Source: Burkholderiales bacterium
GTDB taxonomy: Bacteria > Pseudomonadota > Gammaproteobacteria > Burkholderiales > Burkholderiaceae_C
NCBI GenBank assembly: GCA_026932235.1
Contig: JAIXKR010000102.1
Coordinates: 1 to 64,000 of the forward strand
Length of the DNA: 64,000 nt
Direction: 5' to 3'
Positions 54,091 to 64,000 of the stretch are shown here, piece by piece. The notes beneath the pieces are model-generated. The model was not told the DNA's origin and searched no databases. It saw only the letters and a program-made list of their open reading frames with translations. The position numbers and the translations under genes are program-made. How positions within the stretch are numbered: the first letter of the stretch is position 1; each line of letters begins with the position of its first letter.

Positions 54091-55701
54091 ATGCCCACGC
54101 TCAGCTCCCAGCTCAACGTCCGCTCCGAGGCCTTCAAGGCGGCGAGTACGCAGATGCGGCAGCAGGTGGCGGACCTGGGCGCACGGCTGCGGCAGAATGC
54201 CGAGGGCGGCGGCGCGGCGGCGCGCGCGCGCCACGCTGCGCGCGGCAAGCTGCTGCCGCGCGAGCGCGTGGAGATGCTGCTCGATCCCGACACGCCCTTC
54301 CTCGAGATCGGTGCCCTTGCGGCACTGAACGTCTACGACAACGCCGCGCCGGGCGCGGGCCTCATCACCGGCATCGGACGCGTCGCCGGCATCGAGTGCG
54401 TGATCGTCTGCAACGACGCCACCGTCAAGGGCGGCAGCTACTTCCCGCTCACGGTGAAGAAGCACCTGCGCGCGCAGGAGATCGCCGAGCAGAACCGCCT
54501 GCCCTGCGTCTACCTCGTCGACTCCGGCGGTGCCAACCTGCCGACGCAGGATGAGGTCTTCCCCGACCGCGAGCACTTCGGCCGCATCTTCTACAACCAG
54601 GCCAACCTGAGCGCCAAGGGCATCCCGCAGATCGCCGTCGTCATGGGCAGCTGCACCGCCGGCGGCGCCTACGTGCCGGCGATGAGCGACGAGACCATCA
54701 TCGTGCGCAACCAGGGCACGATCTTCCTCGGCGGGCCGCCGCTGGTGAAGGCCGCCGTCGGCGAGGTCGTCACGGCCGAGGAGCTGGGCGGCGGCGACGT
54801 GCACACGCGGCTCTCGGGCGTGGCCGACCACCTCGCCGACAACGACCTGCACGCGCTGGCGCTGGCGCGGCGCATCGTCGGCAACCTCAACCGCCGCAAG
54901 CCGCAGCAGCTCGTGCTGCAGCCTTCGCGGTCGCCGCTCTACGACCCGCAGGAGTTGCACGGCGTCATCCCGGCCGACCCGCGCAAACCCTACGACGTGC
55001 GCGAGGTCATCGCGCGCGTGGTCGATGGCAGCGAGTTCGACGAGTTCAAGGCGCGCTTCGGCACCACGCTGGTGACGGGCTTCGCGCACCTCGAAGGGAT
55101 GCCGGTGGGCATCGTCGCCAACAACGGCATCCTGTTCTCGGAGAGCGCGCAGAAGGGCGCGCATTTCATCGAGCTGTGCTGCCAGCGCCGCGTGCCGCTC
55201 ATCTTCATCCAGAACATCACCGGCTTCATGGTCGGGCGGCGCTACGAGAACGAGGGCATCGCGCGCCACGGCGCGAAGATGGTGACCGCGGTCGCCACGG
55301 CCACGGTGCCCAAGTTCACGCTCATCATCGGCGGCAGCTTCGGTGCCGGCAACTACGGCATGTGCGGGCGCGCCTACTCGCCGCGCTTCCTCTGGATGTG
55401 GCCCAGCGCGCGCGTCTCGGTGATGGGCGGCGAGCAGGCCGCCAACGTGCTGGCCACCGTCAAGCGCGACGCCATCGAGGCCAAGGGCGGCACCTGGAGC
55501 GCCGAGGAGGAGGCCGCGTTCAAGCAGCCCATCCTCGCCCAGTACGAGCACCAGGGCCACCCGTACTACGCCAGCGCGCGGCTGTGGGACGACGGCGTCA
55601 TCGACCCCGCGGACACGCGCCGCGTGCTGGCGTTGTCCGTCTCGGCCAGCTTGAACGCGCCGATCCCCGAGCAGCCGGCCTTCGGGCTCTTCCGCATGTG
55701 A
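54091..55701 (+). CDS. liuB: methylcrotonyl-CoA carboxylase beta (carboxyltransferase) subunit
   Basis: 536 residues from ATG 54091. Carboxyltransferase of the crotonase superfamily, two similar halves: [29 protein letters not shown] and [13 protein letters not shown] in the first; [15 protein letters not shown] and [16 protein letters not shown] in the second. With the biotin carboxylase at 56356 it converts 3-methylcrotonyl-CoA to 3-methylglutaconyl-CoA in leucine breakdown. The HMG-CoA lyase downstream supports this over propionyl- or geranyl-CoA carboxylase. The isovaleryl-CoA dehydrogenase and the hydratase are not beside it. Confidence 0.93.
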   Translation: MPTLSSQLNVRSEAFKAASTQMRQQVADLGARLRQNAEGGGAAARARHAARGKLLPRERVEMLLDPDTPFLEIGALAALNVYDNAAPGAGLITGIGRVAGIECVIVCNDATVKGGSYFPLTVKKHLRAQEIAEQNRLPCVYLVDSGGANLPTQDEVFPDREHFGRIFYNQANLSAKGIPQIAVVMGSCTAGGAYVPAMSDETIIVRNQGTIFLGGPPLVKAAVGEVVTAEELGGGDVHTRLSGVADHLADNDLHALALARRIVGNLNRRKPQQLVLQPSRSPLYDPQELHGVIPADPRKPYDVREVIARVVDGSEFDEFKARFGTTLVTGFAHLEGMPVGIVANNGILFSESAQKGAHFIELCCQRRVPLIFIQNITGFMVGRRYENEGIARHGAKMVTAVATATVPKFTLIIGGSFGAGNYGMCGRAYSPRFLWMWPSARVSVMGGEQAANVLATVKRDAIEAKGGTWSAEEEAAFKQPILAQYEHQGHPYYASARLWDDGVIDPADTRRVLALSVSASLNAPIPEQPAFGLFRM

Positions 55702-55708
55702 GCGCGCC

Positions 55709-56350
55709 GTGGAAAGCCACCTGAACGCGCTCGACATGACGCAGCTCGCGGCGCTCGCCGCGGCGCTCGGCTTCGGCAGCGGCATGCGCTTGTACGCGGT
55801 CGTCTTCCTCACCGGTGCCGCCGGGGCACTGGGCTGGGTGGCGCTGCCACCGGGGCTTGCGGTGCTGCAGAACCCGATCGTGATGACGGTTGCCGGCGTC
55901 ATGGTCGCGCTCGAGTTCTTCGCCGACAAGATCCCGGCACTGGACACGATCTGGGATACGGTGCATACCTTCATCCGCATCCCCGCCGGTGCGGCGCTCG
56001 CGGCCGCCGCGTTCGGCGGCGACCACGCCACTTGGGCGGTCGTCGCCGGACTGCTCGGCGGCACGCTGGCAGCCACCGCTCACACCGCCAAGGCGAGCAC
56101 GCGCGCGGCGGTGAACACCTCGCCCGAACCGTTCTCGAACCTGGGGATGTCGCTGCTGGGCGATGTCTCGGCGCCGGCGCTGCTTTGGCTGGCGTTCGAG
56201 CACCCGCTCTGGTTCTTCGCGGCGCTGGCGCTGGCGCTCGTCCTGGCGGTGACGCTGATCGTGCTGACCTTCAGGTTCGTGCGCGTGCTGTGGCGGCGGG
56301 TCAGCGGTCGCGCGGCCGATCCTGCGCCCATTCGAGCACTGCCGAGGTGA
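55709..56350 (+). CDS. DUF4126 membrane protein
   Basis: 213 residues, GTG 55709 (an in-frame ATG at 55736 is also possible). About five helices with LGFGSGMRLYAVVFLTG at the start and the middle signature FADKIPALDTIWDTVHTFIRIPAGAALA, as in DUF4126. Function unknown. It lies between the two carboxylase subunit genes, 8 bases after one and 6 before the other, so it is co-transcribed with them. Confidence 0.82.
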   Translation: MESHLNALDMTQLAALAAALGFGSGMRLYAVVFLTGAAGALGWVALPPGLAVLQNPIVMTVAGVMVALEFFADKIPALDTIWDTVHTFIRIPAGAALAAAAFGGDHATWAVVAGLLGGTLAATAHTAKASTRAAVNTSPEPFSNLGMSLLGDVSAPALLWLAFEHPLWFFAALALALVLAVTLIVLTFRFVRVLWRRVSGRAADPAPIRALPR

Positions 56351-56355
56351 GGCCG

Positions 56356-58382
<2,027 letters not shown>

Positions 58383-58386
<4 letters not shown>

Positions 58387-59300
58387 TCCCCGCACGCGTG
58401 ACCCTGGTCGAAGTCGGCCCGCGCGACGGGCTGCAGAACGAGGCGCGACCGGTCCCGACGGCGCACAAGATCGAGCTCGTTCACCGTTTGCAGGCGGCGG
58501 GCTGCACCGAGATCGAGGCCGCCAGCTTCGTCAGTCCGAAATGGGTGCCGCAGATGGCCGACGCCGCTGCGGTGATGGCCGGCATCGTGCGCGCGCCCGG
58601 CGTGCGCTACGCGGCGCTCACGCCCAACCTGAAGGGCCTCGAAGGCGCGCTGGCGGCAGGCGTCGACGAGGTGGTGGTATTCGCCGCGGCGACCGAGGCC
58701 TTCAGCCGCAGGAACATCAACTGCTCGATCGACGAGAGCCTCGAGCGTTTCGTGCCCGTCGTGCAGGCGGCGCATGCGGCGGGCGTGAAGGTGCGCGGCG
58801 CGATCTCGTGCGCGCTCGGCTGCCCCTACCAGGGCGCGGTGAGCGCCGGCGAGGTCGAGCGCGTCGTCGTCGCGATGAAGGGCATCGGCATCGACCACTG
58901 CGGCATCGCGGACACCATCGGCACCGGCACGCCGCGTGCGGCGCAGGCGGTGATGGAGCGCGCACTGGCGCACTACCCGCCGGCAGAGGTCAGCGGGCAC
59001 TTCCACGACACCTACGGCCAGGCGCTGGCCAACATCCTGGCCTGCCTCGAACTGGGCATCGCGCGCTTCGACACGAGCGTCGCGGGTCTTGGCGGCTGCC
59101 CCTACGCCAAGGGCGCGAGCGGCAACGTCGCCACCGAGGACGTGGTCTTCATGCTGCACGGCATGGGAATCGACAGCGGCATCGATCTCGATGCGCTCGT
59201 CGACGCCGCCGCCTTCATCTCGGGGCTGCTGGGCCGTGCGCCGGTCGCGCGCGTCAGCCGGGCGCTGCTGGCCAAGCGTGAGGTGGCGGAGCCGGCATGA
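58383..59300 (+). CDS. liuE: hydroxymethylglutaryl-CoA lyase
   Basis: 305 residues. DRE-TIM metallolyase: VEVGPRDGLQNE with the catalytic Arg-Asp at the start, ASFVSPKWVPQMAD, the metal HxH in SGHFHDTYGQ, and the Cys-containing loop GLGGCPYAKGASGN that is the signature of HMG-CoA lyase. It splits HMG-CoA to acetyl-CoA and acetoacetate, the last step of leucine catabolism. ATGA overlap with the carboxylase alpha gene. Confidence 0.95.
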
Positions 59301-59785
59301 CCGCCCTCGACGACCGGCCCGAGGGCTTCCGCCGCGTGACGCAGGCGCTGGCCGAGCGCGGCCACCCGTACGCGCCGCAGTGGCTGGCGGTGAGCGCGCG
59401 CACCTCGCAGGAAGCGGCCGACGCGCTGGGCGTGCAGGTCGGCCAGATCGCCAAGAGCGTGATCTTCCGCCGCCGCGCCGACGACGGTGCGGTGCTGGTC
59501 GTCACCTCGGGCGACCGCCGCGTCGACGAGAAGCGCGTGGCCGCGATCACCGGGCCGCTGGCGCGCGCCGATGCCGATTTCGTCAAGGCGCGCACCGGCT
59601 TCTCGATCGGCGGCGTCGCGCCGCTGGCGCACGCCACGCCGCCGCTGACGCTGATCGACCGCGAACTGTTCCGCTTCGATGTCATCTGGGCCGCGGCCGG
59701 GCATCCGAACGGCGTCTTCCCGCTCTCGCCGGCGCAGTTGCAGGCGCTGACCGGCGCCCCGGTGCACGACGTCGTGCAGGCGTGA
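59297..59785 (+). CDS. YbaK/EbsC-type aminoacyl-tRNA deacylase
   Basis: 162 residues, ATG overlapping the lyase stop. YbaK/ProX editing domain: SARTSQEAADALGV, IAKSVIFR with the conserved lysine, a DEKRVAAI segment and FSIGGVAPLAH. Such proteins hydrolyse wrongly charged Cys- or Ala-tRNAPro. The link to leucine breakdown is only by position. Confidence 0.88.
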   Translation: MTALDDRPEGFRRVTQALAERGHPYAPQWLAVSARTSQEAADALGVQVGQIAKSVIFRRRADDGAVLVVTSGDRRVDEKRVAAITGPLARADADFVKARTGFSIGGVAPLAHATPPLTLIDRELFRFDVIWAAAGHPNGVFPLSPAQLQALTGAPVHDVVQA

Positions 59786-59931
59786 GCAGGACCGTGGCCG
59801 AATTGCGGCGTGCGTTCACGGCGGCGGTCAAGGACTGCGTGGCGGACGGCCAGGAGCAAGACCTGCCCCCCGAGAAGCCGGCTCAATGGGCAACCGAGGC
59901 GTCGCAACAGGCCGTTCGTGCCGAAGGCTGA
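59782..59931 (+). CDS. possible small protein
   Basis: 49 residues from GTG 59782, overlapping the YbaK stop (GTGA). Acidic and helical (TVAELRRAFTAAVKDCVADG), ending 11 bases before the HccA-like gene. No family is recognised. The tight spacing argues for translation, but the evidence is weak. Confidence 0.35.
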   Translation: MSRTVAELRRAFTAAVKDCVADGQEQDLPPEKPAQWATEASQQAVRAEG

Positions 59932-59942
59932 CCCTGCCGACG

Positions 59943-60572
59943 ATGAAACAGATCATCTTCTGGTTCGACCCCATCTCGCCCTTCGCCTACCTCGCGTTCG
60001 AGCGCCTGCCCGAGGAACTGCAAGGCCTCAGCTTCGAGGTCGTCTACCGCCCGGTGCTGCTGGCCGCGCTGCTGCAGCGGCACGGCAGCAAGGGGCCGGC
60101 GGAAATCGAACCCAAGCGCGCCTGGACCTTCCGGCACGTGCACTGGCTTGCCCACCGCCACGGCATCCCGATGGCCACGCCCGCGGTGCATCCCTTCAAC
60201 CCCCTGCCGCTGCTGCGCCTGGCGCTGGCCTGCGGACCCAAGCGCCGCGTCGTCGAGGCCATCCTGCGCCATGTCTGGCGCGGCGGCGAGGACGCGAACG
60301 ATCCGGCGCGCCTGGCGGCCCTGCAGACCGAGCTGGCGCCGGCGCGCGACCCGGGCCTGGCGGAGGTGAAGGACGAACTGCGGGAGTCGACCGAGGAAGC
60401 GATCGCACAAGGCGTCTTCGGCGTGCCGAGCTTCGGGCTCGACGGCCGCGTTTTCTGGGGTCTGGACGCGCTGCCCATGCTCGCCGATGCGCTGCGCGGT
60501 GATCCCTGGTTCGACGGCCCCGGGTGGGCGCGCGAAGGCGCGCTGCGCCCGGGCGTGCAGCGGCTGCCCTGA
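59943..60572 (+). CDS. DsbA-family 2-hydroxychromene-2-carboxylate isomerase-like protein
   Basis: 209 residues from ATG 59943. Thioredoxin-like kappa-GST fold: FWFDPISPFAYLAFE with Ser replacing the CxxC cysteines, RHVHWLAHRHGIP, and GVFGVPSFGLDGRVFWGLDA with the cis-Pro in GVPSF. It fits HccA/DsbA-like GSH-dependent isomerases of aromatic breakdown; the real substrate is unknown. Last gene of the plus-strand unit that began with the carboxylase. Confidence 0.85.
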   Translation: MKQIIFWFDPISPFAYLAFERLPEELQGLSFEVVYRPVLLAALLQRHGSKGPAEIEPKRAWTFRHVHWLAHRHGIPMATPAVHPFNPLPLLRLALACGPKRRVVEAILRHVWRGGEDANDPARLAALQTELAPARDPGLAEVKDELRESTEEAIAQGVFGVPSFGLDGRVFWGLDALPMLADALRGDPWFDGPGWAREGALRPGVQRLP

Positions 60573-60864
60573 AGGTGCGACTCGAGCGCGCTGGCCGGCT
60601 CGAGCGTGACGATGCCGTCGATGCGCCGCCCGCCGACCATCGCGAAGAACCCGCCGCGGCAGGACTCGCGGTGCTGCTCCTGCGGCTTTCCCGCGCGCTC
60701 GGTGTTTTCCCTAGAAGGATTCCGGTTTCCGCCGGGAAAGGGCAAGCTTTGTCAGCCTGCGTTGGCTTCGCGTCAGAGCAAGGTCAGTCCTTCGCTGAAA
60801 GATGCGCGCCCAGCGCAGGGCCGTTTGGTGCCATGCCGACCCATTGTCCGGAAGGAGACCGTCG
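60573..60864 (+). other. intergenic region upstream of the acetate permease pair
   Basis: 292 bases with no gene I can support on either strand. The base mix is less GC-rich near 60700-60790 (GTGTTTTCCCTAGAAGG and similar), which suggests promoter DNA. GGAAGGAG at 60850-60857 is the ribosome site of the next gene. Confidence 0.4.
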
Positions 60865-61173
60865 ATGCAAGCCGACCTGACGCAGCGAATCGCTGCGCAC
60901 CCCAAGTACCAGGAACTGAAAGGCAAACGAAGCAGCTTCGGCTGGGCGCTGACCGTGGCGATGCTGGTCGTGTACTACGGCTTCATCCTGCTCGTGGCCT
61001 TCGACAAGGAGTTGCTGGCCACGCGCATCGGCCAGGGGGTGACGACCTGGGGCATGCCGATCGGCCTGGCGGTCATCCTCTTCACGATCGGCATCACGGC
61101 GATCTACGTGCGCCGCGCCAATAGCGAGTTCGACCAGCTCTCCGACGAAATCAACCGCGAGGTGCTGAAGTGA
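60865..61173 (+). CDS. DUF485 protein, ActP partner
   Basis: 102 residues. Two membrane helices (about 28-48 and 62-84) after [16 protein letters not shown], the DUF485/YjcH signature. It stands directly before the solute:sodium symporter gene, and its stop overlaps that gene's GTG. Probably a small accessory subunit of the permease. Confidence 0.92.
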   Translation: MQADLTQRIAAHPKYQELKGKRSSFGWALTVAMLVVYYGFILLVAFDKELLATRIGQGVTTWGMPIGLAVILFTIGITAIYVRRANSEFDQLSDEINREVLK

Positions 61174-62894
61174 GATCCTCCTCCAAGCTCGTTCTCGGTG
61201 CCGCCGCCTTGTGCGGTGCCGCCTTTGCCTCCGTGGCCCTGGCCGCCGGCGGCGACCTCGGCCAGGCCGAGAAGCAGGCGACCAACTGGACGGCCATCGG
61301 CATGTTCGGCGTGTTCGTCCTCTTCACGCTGTGGATCACCAAGTGGGCGGCTTCGCGCACCAAGAGCGCGGCCGACTTCTATACCGCCGGCGGCGGCATC
61401 ACCGGCTTCCAGAACGGACTGGCGATCGCCGGCGACTACATGTCGGCGGCCTCGTTCCTCGGCATCTCGGCCGCGGTCATGGCCACCGGCTTCGACGGCC
61501 TGATCTACTCGATCGGCTTCCTCGTCGGCTGGCCGGTGGTGACCTTCCTGCTGGCCGAGCGGCTGCGCAACCTGGGCAAGTTCACGTTTGCCGACGTGGC
61601 CGCCTTCCGCTTCTCGCAGACGCCGGTGCGCGTCTTCGCGGCCAGCGGCACGCTGGTCGTGGTCGCCTTCTACCTGATCGCGCAGATGGTCGGTGCGGGG
61701 CAGCTCATCAAGCTGCTCTTCGGCCTGGACTACGTGTACGCGGTCGTCATCGTCGGCGTGCTGATGATGATCTACGTGCTCTTCGGCGGCATGACGGCGA
61801 CCACCTGGGTGCAGATCATCAAGGCCATCATGCTGCTCGCCGGCGCGACCTTCATGGCCTTCATGGTGATGGCCGAGTTCGGCTTCAGCCCCGAGGCGAT
61901 GTTCGCCCGGTCGGTGCAGATCAAGACCGACCTCGCTGCGCAGAGCGGCAAGTCGCCCGAGGAGGCGGCCCGGATCGGCTTCTCGATCATGGGGCCGGGC
62001 GGCTTCGTGAAGGATCCGATCAGCGCCATCAGCTTCGGCATGGCGCTGATGTTCGGCACCGCCGGGCTCCCGCACATCCTGATGCGATTCTTCACCGTCC
62101 CGAACGCCAAGGAGGCGCGCAAGTCGGTGCTCTGGGCGACGACCTGGATCGGCTACTTCTACGTGCTGACCTTCATCATCGGCTTCGGCGCCATCGTCTT
62201 CGTGCTCACCAATCCGGGCTTCCTCGACGCGCAGGGCGGCCTCATCGGCGGCAGCAACATGGCCGCGGTGCACCTGGCCAACGCCGTCGGCGGCAACGTG
62301 TTCCTGGGCTTCATCTCGGCGGTGGCCTTCGCGACCATCCTCGCCGTCGTGGCCGGCCTCACGCTCTCGGGCGCCAGCGCGGTCTCGCACGACCTCTACG
62401 GCACGGTGATCAAGGGCGGCAAGTCCGACAGCGCGAGCGAACTCAGGGTCTCGCGCATCACGACGGTGGTCCTGGGCATCATCGCGGTCATCCTCGGCAT
62501 CGCCTTCGAGAAGCAGAACATCGCCTTCATGGTGAGCCTTGCCTTCGCCATCGCCGCCTCGGCCAACTTCCCGGTGCTGCTGATGAGCGTGCTGTGGAAG
62601 GGCTGCACGACGCGCGGTGCGGTGATCGGTGGCTTCCTGGGGTTGATCAGCTCGGTGGTGCTGACGGTCGTCTCGCCGGCCGTCTGGGAAGCGACGCTCG
62701 GCAATCCCAAGGGCTCGGCCTGGTTCCCCTACACCAGCCCGGCGCTCTTCAGCATGACGATCGCTTTCGTCGGCATCTGGCTGTTCTCGGTGCTCGACAA
62801 CAGCAAGCGCGCCGCCGTCGACAAGGCCGGCTTCCTCGCCCAGCAGGTGCGTTCGGAGACGGGCATCGGCGCGGCCGGGGCGTCAGGGCATTGA
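61170..62894 (+). CDS. actP: acetate/cation symporter ActP
   Basis: 574 residues, start GTG 61170 in the DUF485 stop. Signal-like N-terminus ending LAAGG, then about 13 helices of the sodium:solute symporter family: [46 protein letters not shown] and [12 protein letters not shown] are typical for ActP. It takes up acetate and other short carboxylates (known substrates of E. coli ActP). Confidence 0.94.
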   Translation: MRSSSKLVLGAAALCGAAFASVALAAGGDLGQAEKQATNWTAIGMFGVFVLFTLWITKWAASRTKSAADFYTAGGGITGFQNGLAIAGDYMSAASFLGISAAVMATGFDGLIYSIGFLVGWPVVTFLLAERLRNLGKFTFADVAAFRFSQTPVRVFAASGTLVVVAFYLIAQMVGAGQLIKLLFGLDYVYAVVIVGVLMMIYVLFGGMTATTWVQIIKAIMLLAGATFMAFMVMAEFGFSPEAMFARSVQIKTDLAAQSGKSPEEAARIGFSIMGPGGFVKDPISAISFGMALMFGTAGLPHILMRFFTVPNAKEARKSVLWATTWIGYFYVLTFIIGFGAIVFVLTNPGFLDAQGGLIGGSNMAAVHLANAVGGNVFLGFISAVAFATILAVVAGLTLSGASAVSHDLYGTVIKGGKSDSASELRVSRITTVVLGIIAVILGIAFEKQNIAFMVSLAFAIAASANFPVLLMSVLWKGCTTRGAVIGGFLGLISSVVLTVVSPAVWEATLGNPKGSAWFPYTSPALFSMTIAFVGIWLFSVLDNSKRAAVDKAGFLAQQVRSETGIGAAGASGH

Positions 62895-62980
62895 GGACGC
62901 AGACGCGTCGTCAATGACGGGGGACCGCAGGCCCGCAAGGGTGCTGCGGTCCGTTTTCATTGCGGGCAGCCTCGGCTCCG

Positions 62981-64000
62981 ATGACGAACACCGACTCCCA
63001 GCGCGAGATGCTCTCGCTGATGACCGCGCGGGTGCGCGACACCTTCGTGCGCAAGCCGCCGGTGCTCGACGGCGCGCTCGACCTCGTCAGTGCCTGCCGC
63101 GAGCTTGCGGCGCAGCGCGCGACGGCGGCGCTGGTGCGCGACGCGCAGGGTGGCGTCGAGCGCCTGGGCATCTTCACCACCACCGACCTGCGCGACGCGC
63201 TGCTGCATGACCTGCCGCCGCAGCAACTCCCGCTGCGTGCGGCGGCGCGCTTCGATCTCATCGAGGTGCAGGCCGACGCCGAGGTCTTCGAGGCGCTGTG
63301 GCTGATGGTGCACCATCAGGTGCACCGCGTGCTGGTGCGCGACGGCCAGCGGGTGCTGGGCCTGCTCGGCCAGCTCGACCTGGTGAGCTTCGTCGCCAAC
63401 CATTCCTACCTGGCTGCGCAGCAGATCGAACACGCGCAAGGCGTCGCCGACCTCGGTGCGGCGGCGCGGCGCATCGACGAGATGATCGGCCTGCTGCACG
63501 GCAGCGGCGTGCGCGTCGAACGCATCGCGCGCATCGTCACCGAGCTCAACCGGCGGCTGTTCGCGCGGCTGTGGTCCTTGCTGGCGCCGCCCGAGCTTGC
63601 CGCCAACAGCTGCCTGCTGGTGATGGGAAGCGAGGGCCGCGGCGAGCAGATCCTCAAGACCGACCAGGACAACGCGCTGCTGCTGCGCGACGGCTTCGAG
63701 TTCGAGGGCCTGAACGGCGTGGCCACGCACTTCGCCGCGGCGCTGGCGGAGTTCGGCTATCCGCCTTGCCCCGGCGGCATCATGGTGACGTCGGCGCGCT
63801 GGCGCCAGCCGCTGTCGTCGTTCCGCGAATCGCTGCGGCAATGGCTCTACGGGCACGACCCCGAAGGCCCGATGAACCTGGCGATCTTCTTCGACGCCGC
63901 CGCCGTCGCCGGCGACGGCCGCCTGCTGGAGGCCGCACGTGACCACCTCGACAGCCTGCTGACGGGGCAGGACCAGTACCTGGCGCGCTTCGCCGCCGCC
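62981..64000 (+). CDS. CBS/DUF294 nucleotidyltransferase-like protein, cut by the window end
   Basis: 340 residues visible, ATG 62981, frame open to base 64000. Two CBS repeats (about 30-75 and 85-140, with GIFTTTDLRDALL and HRVLVRDGQRVLG), then a DUF294 nucleotidyltransferase-like domain with MGSEGRGEQILKTDQDNALL near 225-244 (GSxxR...DxD-like). Such genes often follow actP and are thought to signal through an adenylyl- or uridylyl-type transfer. The C-terminal substrate-binding domain lies outside the window. Confidence 0.9.
   Translation, partial: MTNTDSQREMLSLMTARVRDTFVRKPPVLDGALDLVSACRELAAQRATAALVRDAQGGVERLGIFTTTDLRDALLHDLPPQQLPLRAAARFDLIEVQADAEVFEALWLMVHHQVHRVLVRDGQRVLGLLGQLDLVSFVANHSYLAAQQIEHAQGVADLGAAARRIDEMIGLLHGSGVRVERIARIVTELNRRLFARLWSLLAPPELAANSCLLVMGSEGRGEQILKTDQDNALLLRDGFEFEGLNGVATHFAAALAEFGYPPCPGGIMVTSARWRQPLSSFRESLRQWLYGHDPEGPMNLAIFFDAAAVAGDGRLLEAARDHLDSLLTGQDQYLARFAAA

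Noticed and set aside
62957..63946. Minus-strand frame at the window end
   Set aside because: The plus strand carries a clear CBS/DUF294 frame open to the edge; the minus frame has no motif.

Overview
The window is a GC-rich (roughly 70% by eye) bacterial chromosome segment that is almost fully coding. Gene content and order point to a betaproteobacterium of the order Burkholderiales, probably the Rubrivivax/Leptothrix/Ideonella side. Clues are metK divergent from tandem lpxL-type acyltransferases followed by dapF-DUF484-xerC, the DUF2868/DUF3482 pair, the DUF485-actP-DUF294 set, a PEP-CTERM protein and a liu-type leucine catabolic operon. This placement is inference from gene content, not from a marker phylogeny. 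I saw no tRNA, rRNA, CRISPR array or insertion sequence.

Layout. 1-2.9 kb: end of an MFS transporter, a metallo-hydrolase, a lipoprotein and a MntA/HepT toxin-antitoxin pair. 2.9-9.8 kb: housekeeping genes (metK, two lipid A acyltransferases, dapF, DUF484, xerC) and a periplasmic dienelactone-hydrolase-like protein. 9.8-16.6 kb: a DUF1513 protein under a Fur-like box, then marR-otsB-otsA on the minus strand, divergent from a GH15 glycosidase; OtsA is fused to a membrane sensor-like module. 16.6-24.3 kb: trkH-trkA, the DUF3482/DUF2868 pair, an acyl-CoA dehydrogenase and an SDR. 24.5-26.7 kb: a membrane-anchored coiled-coil receiver protein and a proline-rich TonB-like protein. 26.8-29.3 kb: a hemerythrin and a TonB-dependent receptor.

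29.4-51.2 kb is the most interesting part, a respiratory nitrite/nitric-oxide island. It has two different cytochrome cd1 nitrite reductases (nirS), each followed by a d1-propeller-like partner protein. A tetraheme NirT, a diheme cytochrome and a cupredoxin lie between them, and a Dnr-type Crp/Fnr regulator follows. Two convergent CtaA-like genes come next, then a ten-gene run of tightly spaced or overlapping plus-strand genes. That run encodes a small membrane subunit, a CuA subunit and a heme-copper subunit I lacking the active-site tyrosine (so probably an NO reductase, not an oxidase), CtaB, an SCO protein, a cytochrome b-ferredoxin-MvhD fusion, an unknown membrane-anchored protein, a second, highly divergent heme-copper subunit I split into two frames, and a cytochrome b-[2Fe-2S]-flavin reductase fusion. 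Crp/Fnr-type boxes lie before nirS1, nirS2, dnr and the ten-gene operon. No norCB/norZ and no d1-heme synthesis genes are present in the window.

51.3-64 kb: a TPR-sulfotransferase, a PEP-CTERM protein, a methylcrotonyl-CoA carboxylase/HMG-CoA lyase operon with a DUF4126 gene inside, a YbaK-type deacylase, a HccA-like isomerase, the acetate permease pair, and the start of a CBS/DUF294 nucleotidyltransferase cut by the window end.

Working model (inference): Dnr senses NO or low oxygen and switches on both nitrite reductases and the heme-copper operon. NirT and the small periplasmic carriers feed nitrite reduction. NO is removed by one or two unconventional heme-copper NO reductases, the second possibly fed through the two modular cytochrome b proteins.
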